Assembly: GCA_025917655.1 (NCBI GenBank)
Contig: CP084617.1
Coordinates: forward strand, 1,302,001-1,366,000
Source: Chlorella sorokiniana
Taxonomy: Eukaryota > Chlorophyta > Trebouxiophyceae > Chlorellales > Chlorellaceae
Length of the DNA: 64,000 bases
Reading direction: 5' to 3'
This document shows, piece by piece, positions 59,501 to 64,000 of this stretch; the stretch's first letter is position 1; each line of letters starts with the position of its first letter. The position numbers were made by a program, and so were the translations under genes. The notes under the pieces are model-generated. The model was not told the origin of the DNA and did not search any database. It was given only the letters and a program-made list of their open reading frames with translations.

Positions 59501-60364
59501 CCCGTTGTCCCCGGGCAGCGCGAGGCGCCAGCGAGCGCGGAAGCCGCGCCGCGAAACCTCGCTCAGCCGCTGCGGTGCTGCATATTGGGGGGGATCAGGG
59601 TCCAGGAGTGGGGGAGGGATCTGGGTCGGGAGAGGGGTAGGACCGCCGGGGGCAGGCTCCGCAGGTGCGGGAGACACTGGGCACGCGGCCTCGTCACGTG
59701 CAAAGCGCAGGACCGTCATCCACCCTGCATCCGGATCGTACCCTCCACGTCTTGTACCCAGGCGGTCCGCCGCAGAGGCCTGGCCGCTGAACTCCGCATC
59801 GGGCCCTCCTCAGCGCTGCCGCCCATGCTCTTGCCCGCCGCAAAGCGCGCCGCAGCACGAGCGCCGCCGCCGCCGCCGCCGGCCTCCCCCGCTGGCTGCA
59901 CCGTCACGCGCTCAAGGGTGTTCCAGGCGCCGCACGACTTGCACTGGCCTGCCCTGCAAGCAAGTAGGCACGATCACTGTTCGACACGGCTAAAACAACA
60001 GGCTACACGCGCTACGGATGCCCTGCAGAGGGCAGGACCTGGCGGCAGCTGGCACCAGCCCTCACCACTGCGCCTGCTGCTCCCCACAGCTGGAGCACAC
60101 AAACATCTGCTTGGATTTCGAAGAGGAGGAGCTGGCGGCGCGGGCGAGCACCAGGCAGCGCTCGCTGCGGCCTGCCCGGCGGTGAAGGCCTTGAGATGGT
60201 GCCATCGCTGCTCTGCTGAAATCTCGTGCGCATGTGATCGCGGGGCTCGTCAGCAAAGCCGGAACAGCGGCGGCAAGGGGTGGCATAGTGGAGCGACGAA
60301 CAAGCAGGGCCACTAAGGCTCGCATGGCCACTGCGGATCGCTCAAGTTTGACAGGAGGCCGCAA
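56526..60364 (-). CDS. RADA: Organelle DNA repair/recombination protein RadA (Sms)
   Basis: RadA is a RecA-related, DnaB-like branch-migration ATPase with a Lon-like domain; plants have a nuclear gene for a plastid/mitochondrial copy. The start near 60364 is basic and hydroxylated ([18 protein letters not shown]..), consistent with organelle targeting. The zinc finger is split by an intron: [13 protein letters not shown] and [13 protein letters not shown], giving CxxC..CxxC. The ATPase core has [20 protein letters not shown], Walker [39 protein letters not shown], Walker [35 protein letters not shown] and the RadA motif [15 protein letters not shown]. The Lon-like part has [68 protein letters not shown] and [20 protein letters not shown]. 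It ends [12 protein letters not shown] at 56526. All catalytic motifs are intact. Confidence 0.95.
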
Positions 60365-60767
60365 TCAGGTGTTGAATTGCGTTTCGCTGTTCATGCTGCG
60401 TGCTGCGGCTTGCCGAAAGGGCCTGCCCTGGGCGCTGACCTCCCTCGCAGTTCAATGGCAATTTTGGTTACCTGAAAGGACCTCGACGGCATCTTTAAAC
60501 CACTCGCTTGCACGTTATTCTTTCTGACTGACTCCGCTTGCGGTTAACAGCGCTGTGCCGGATAACGGAAGGCTTGATAGGCACCCAGATCAAGCCCATT
60601 GCCTCTTTGAATACCTTTCAATAGGTGGGCTGCGGCCTACTGCCAGAAATTCGGCTCAGGGCGCCGCATGCCCCGATGTGGGTGTGCCTATTCGGCGCCT
60701 TTGCGCACCTCTGCCCCCACCAAGCGCTTCATGGCCTTGGTCCAATCGCAGGAAGCAGTGCGCCGCC
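60365..60767. promoter_or_regulatory. Divergent promoter region, RadA / AP2 factor
   Basis: These 403 bp lie between divergent start codons. An acceptor-like TCGCAG directly before the AP2 start (about 60752) suggests an intron in the 5' UTR. No other element is recognised. Confidence 0.5.
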
Positions 60768-63183
60768 ATGCGGATGGACCTGGAGGACGAGTGCGACAGC
60801 GGTGCCCAGTCGGCGCCCGAAGACCTGCTGGAGGAGGAGGAGCTCAGCTGCGAGAACGACTCCCCACGCACCCAGATGATCAAGTCGAACATTAGAGTGG
60901 TGGGTGGGCGCGGTATGGGTCCCGTGCAGGGCCTCGAGTGCAATTGACTCGCTGGTCAGCCGCATCGGCAGAGCCGCCAGCCACCCACCGGTCACAATGC
61001 AGCCAGAGGTATCCCGCCCGCCCGCCTGCCTGCTTGTCCTGGCCATGCCGCAGGTGGAGAGCATCTCCATCCAGGTGTGCATTGACGGCCAGCGCCGGGC
61101 CGCCACGGGGCCAACAACCGCTCCGGCTACCGCGGCGTGCGCCGGGTGAGGCGCGGCGAGTGTTTTCGGGGATGACAAGGTTGATTCGTGTTACCTGAGC
61201 TCTCCCAGTCGCAGATGCAGGGAAGAGAAGCTTGGCTTCCTGCAAGGCGTGCTTGTTGTAAAGCAACCAAGGCCCGCCATCCCCCGCCCGGTGCCTTGCA
61301 GCGCCCCTGGGGCAAGTGGGCGGCGGAGATCCGGGACCCTTCGCGCACCACGCGCCGCTGGCTGGGCACCTATGACACCCCCGCCGAGGCGGCCCGCGCC
61401 TACGATGCTGCCGCGGTGGCCATCCGGGGCCACAACTCGCGCACCAACTTCTCCTACCCGGGCCTGCACCTCGACAGCCTCATCCCCGTGGGCGGCAAGG
61501 GCCGGGTGCGGGAGGGTGCTGTGGCTTCACGGCGGGGAGGCGCGGCTGCCGGCTCCCGGGCTGCCTGTTCTTCGCTGTAGCGCGGCAGGCTTCCTTTGCG
61601 GACTGTGAAACTCCGTGCGCGTAGCTTGATTCCGTGGGTGTGATTCCCCGTTGGTCCCGTATTGCAGCGAGCGGCAGCCACAGCAGCTGGCACCAGCGGC
61701 ATAGAAGGGCGGTGTCGGCGCGGAGTCGAGGAGGCAGCAGCAGCGGCAGCAGCCGACTTCCGCCTACCGATGCCGCAGGTCACGTTTCGGCCCATCCGCG
61801 GTCAGCAGGCCGTGGCGCCGCTGACAGTGCCCCCATGCGCCTCTCGGTCTCCCTCCCACTGCCCTCCACATCAGCCGTGGCAAGCGCAGCGGAGGCCGGC
61901 CGCCACGCCAGCGGCCTCTTTGATGCAGGGCGGCCCGTCGATGTGCAGCCGGGCATCGCGCTGACTTCGCCCTTTGCAGCAGCAGCCGCTGCGTTCTTGG
62001 CGCAGCAGGGCGAGCAGCCGCGCATGAGGCCACGCGAGGAGCAGGTGGGTGGGGAGCAGGGCTGCCACACCCTCTCCAGCGAGGAGCATCGCCCGCCAGC
62101 TGCACCGCAAACGTGCCACCGGTTGCCGTCTAGCAGTACCTATACCGCCTCTTCTGCCCCCTTGCAAACCACACCATCCCGTTCCCGTTTCCTTCCCCCT
62201 CTCCAGCAGGGCCCCATCCCCGTCGCCTTTGGCTCCGTCATGCTGGCCAGCGAGGGCAGCGCCGCCGCCACCGGGGTTCCGCGGGACGACATGCGCCTCA
62301 TCTCCCACAACCTGGATGCCCTGCTCACCAGCCGCACCCCCGCCGCCCCGCCGACCCTGGATGCCGCGGCAGCCGCTTCGGCTGCGGTGGGCGGGGGTGC
62401 TGCGCCTCATCGTCAAGAGGGCTTGGCGGGGCTGGCGCGCCTCTACCGCTCCCAATCGCTGGAGCTGGCGGAGGGAGAGGGCCTCCGGCCGCAGTCGCCG
62501 CTGAAGCGGCGCGGCGAGTGGGCCTTGTCGCAAGCCTGCCCCCAGCCGGCGCGGCAGGCGCAGGAGCGGCGTCATTGGCTGGCGCCCGAGCCGGCGGCGA
62601 GGCCTGCCTGGGCAAGTTACGGCGCAGCAGCAGCTCCCCGCTGCTGCAGATCCTGGGCGAGGCCTTTGAGCAGCAGCAGCACCAGCAGCAGCAGCTGCTG
62701 CACCATGATAGCCAGCAAGAACCAAGGAAGGTGCTGCATCCGAACGCTGTGCAAGGCAGAGGAACGGCCGCCCAGCTGCCCAGCGATGGCAACAGCGCGC
62801 AGCCAGAGGGTGGGGGCAGAAGCACTGCCGGCCTGCGTCGCCTCACCTCCAGCCACAGCGAGGTCACAGCAGGAGGCTGCTCCCCGGCCCGCGGCGGCGG
62901 CGCCAGCGGCGGCGGCGCCCAGCTGGCGGGTGTGGCTCATGACGATCTGGACTGGCTGCTCAGGCAGCCCTCCTCTGCCCAGGACGCCCGGGACTTCGAT
63001 ATGTTGTTTGGGGCCGGTGCCCTGTGCGGTGACGGCTCCAGCTCGCTTCTCATGCCAGGCTCCGCAGGCGACGGCGGCCATGGCGGCGCTCGCCACGGCT
63101 TGCTGCTGTCGCCGCCTGCGGCCCTCTTCACCTCCCCGCGCACCCGCACTGGTATTTTCTCCCCAACCTACTGCCTGCCTTGA
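60768..63183 (+). CDS. AP2/ERF-domain transcription factor (single AP2 domain)
   Basis: AP2/ERF factors bind GCC- or DRE-type promoter elements in the nucleus. The chosen start ([12 protein letters not shown]) gives an acidic N-terminus with [20 protein letters not shown]. An exon from about 61055 reads [19 protein letters not shown] and leads into SGYRGVR. After an intron the exon at 61302 continues [40 protein letters not shown] and [10 protein letters not shown], a complete AP2 domain with the conserved YRG and RAYD elements. The rest is Ser/Ala/Gln-rich: [81 protein letters not shown] and the end [10 protein letters not shown]. Frame changes at 61107-61110 (inside the AP2 domain), about 61835 and about 62600 lie in G/C runs and are most simply missing bases. 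Confidence 0.93.
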
Positions 63184-63553
63184 GTCAACACTGGCTTGTT
63201 GTGCTGGTGCGAACGTATGAGAGCCTCGTTGCTGCATGTAAAGTAACTTCAAGGGTGGTGGGGGCGACCATGCCGGGCGGGTGTGCTGACCTGGCTTGGG
63301 CGCCAGAGCGCCCAAGAAAGGCGCAACACGCAAACATCGCATTGCTAGTATGCTGATGCATTGAACTTTGAGGGCCAAGGCCTCAGCCCCTCACCTCCCT
63401 TCGCATGCCGTGGCAGATTAACGTCCGCGACAGCTAAGAGGCTTTCCACATTAATTACCAGCAATCAGAAAGATACCGGAAAGTAATTTATATCTTAGAC
63501 AGACTGCCACATAGCTGCAGACCACCCTCATCACCTTGGGCTCGCGCGGCACA
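63184..63553. other. Spacer between AP2 3' end and NAA25 5' end
   Basis: These 370 bp contain the AP2 3' UTR and the NAA25 promoter. The part at 63400-63510 is AT-richer than the surroundings. No gene. Confidence 0.5.
63237..63241 (+). terminator. Candidate TGTAA poly(A) signal for the AP2 gene
   Basis: TGTAA about 54 bp after the stop at 63183, at the distance expected for a green-algal poly(A) signal. Confidence 0.5.
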
Positions 63554-64000
63554 ATGGCGCTGCACGGCGAAGAGAATTACGAGCGCAAGCTGCGCCCTCT
63601 TTACGATGCGCTGGACGCCCGTAGCTGGAAGGCAAGGGCCGCGAGTCGTCGCCACTGGCGCCGCCGTGCTGCCGCTGCCCGTCGGCGCAGCACCCCTCAC
63701 TCCCCGGCCCTGTGCTCCCTCCCTCGCTGCAGCAAGCGGTCAAGCTGGCTGATGCGGCGCTGAAGAAGTACAAAGGAGACCAGCTGGCAAGGGCCCTGAA
63801 GGGCTATGCGCTGCACCGCAGCGGCAAGCCGCAAGAGGCTCTGCAGGTGGGTGCTGCGGGTGTGCTGCCGCCGCTGAGGAGCGCTTGCCTGCGGCGGCCC
63901 CTGTTCGCCTTGCGGCTGTTTGACGTGAGCTGCGAGTCGCTCTGCGATGGGTTTGGGCAGCCCCCGGCCTGCCTTGCCTTCTGCCAGAGCAACCCAGAGG
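63554..64000 (+). CDS. NAA25: NatB auxiliary subunit NAA25 (MDM20), 5' part
   Basis: NAA25 is the TPR-repeat scaffold of the NatB N-terminal acetyltransferase, which acetylates proteins starting Met-Asp, Met-Glu, Met-Asn or Met-Gln at the ribosome. Exon 1 (63554-63631, 26 residues) encodes ENYERKLRPLYDALDARSWK, like the RRLRPIYDxLD start of the family. Exon 2 (63733-63846, 38 residues) gives QAVKLADAALKKYKGDQLAR and LKGYALHRSGKPQEALQ, the first TPR pair. Exon 3 begins at 63988 and runs off the window. Intron 1 starts with GC (63632) and ends with CAG; both exons are whole codons, so the GC donor is well supported. Confidence 0.86.

Noticed and set aside
61634-63220. 528-residue plus-strand frame as a separate gene
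   Set aside because: It reads in turn through coding and shadow frames of the AP2 gene; the true C-terminus (ending [10 protein letters not shown]) is in another frame ending at 63183.

Overview
This window is nuclear DNA of a compact, very GC-rich unicellular green alga, most likely a Chlorella-like trebouxiophyte. I infer this from 20 gene loci in 64 kb, many short introns per gene, plant-type families (AP2/ERF factor, SERRATE, shaker-like potassium channel, organelle-type RadA, SRPBCC protein), Ala/Gly/Gln-rich low-complexity insertions, and TGTAA poly(A)-type signals after some stops. I saw no rRNA, tRNA, CRISPR array, prophage, transposon or virus-derived element.

Layout from left to right: 3' end of an unrecognised gene (+); mitochondrial protease ATP23 (+); ArfGAP (-); Rad60/NIP45-type SUMO-like protein (+); voltage-gated K+ channel (-); DRE2/anamorsin (-); SERRATE/ARS2 (+); SRPBCC protein (-); large HEAT/ARM-repeat protein (-); Golgi CASP (+); SMP/C2 extended-synaptotagmin-like protein (-); alpha/beta hydrolase (-); D-amino-acid oxidase (+); mitoferrin-like carrier (-); 5-formyl-THF cyclo-ligase (-); MT-A70-type methyltransferase homologue (+); membrane-anchored SGNH hydrolase (-); organelle RadA (-); AP2/ERF transcription factor (+); 5' end of the NatB subunit NAA25 (+).

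These are housekeeping genes of unrelated pathways and I see no operon-like functional cluster. Loose themes are iron and Fe-S handling (DRE2, mitoferrin), organelle maintenance (ATP23, RadA), membrane traffic and contact sites (ArfGAP, CASP, SMP/C2 protein) and RNA biology (SERRATE, MT-A70). Six gene pairs are head to head with start codons only about 330-430 bp apart, so many promoters are probably shared.

Three signals cut across genes. First, conserved proteins repeatedly change reading frame by one base inside G/C runs, most simply read as uncorrected single-base deletions in the assembly; exon models here should be treated as approximate. Second, at least five introns use GC-AG borders. 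Third, short tandem duplications copy the 3' end of an exon, in two cases with its splice donor, into the following intron or UTR. I found no convincing new multi-gene system; the most unusual protein is the MT-A70 homologue with NPGW where catalytic members have DPPW.
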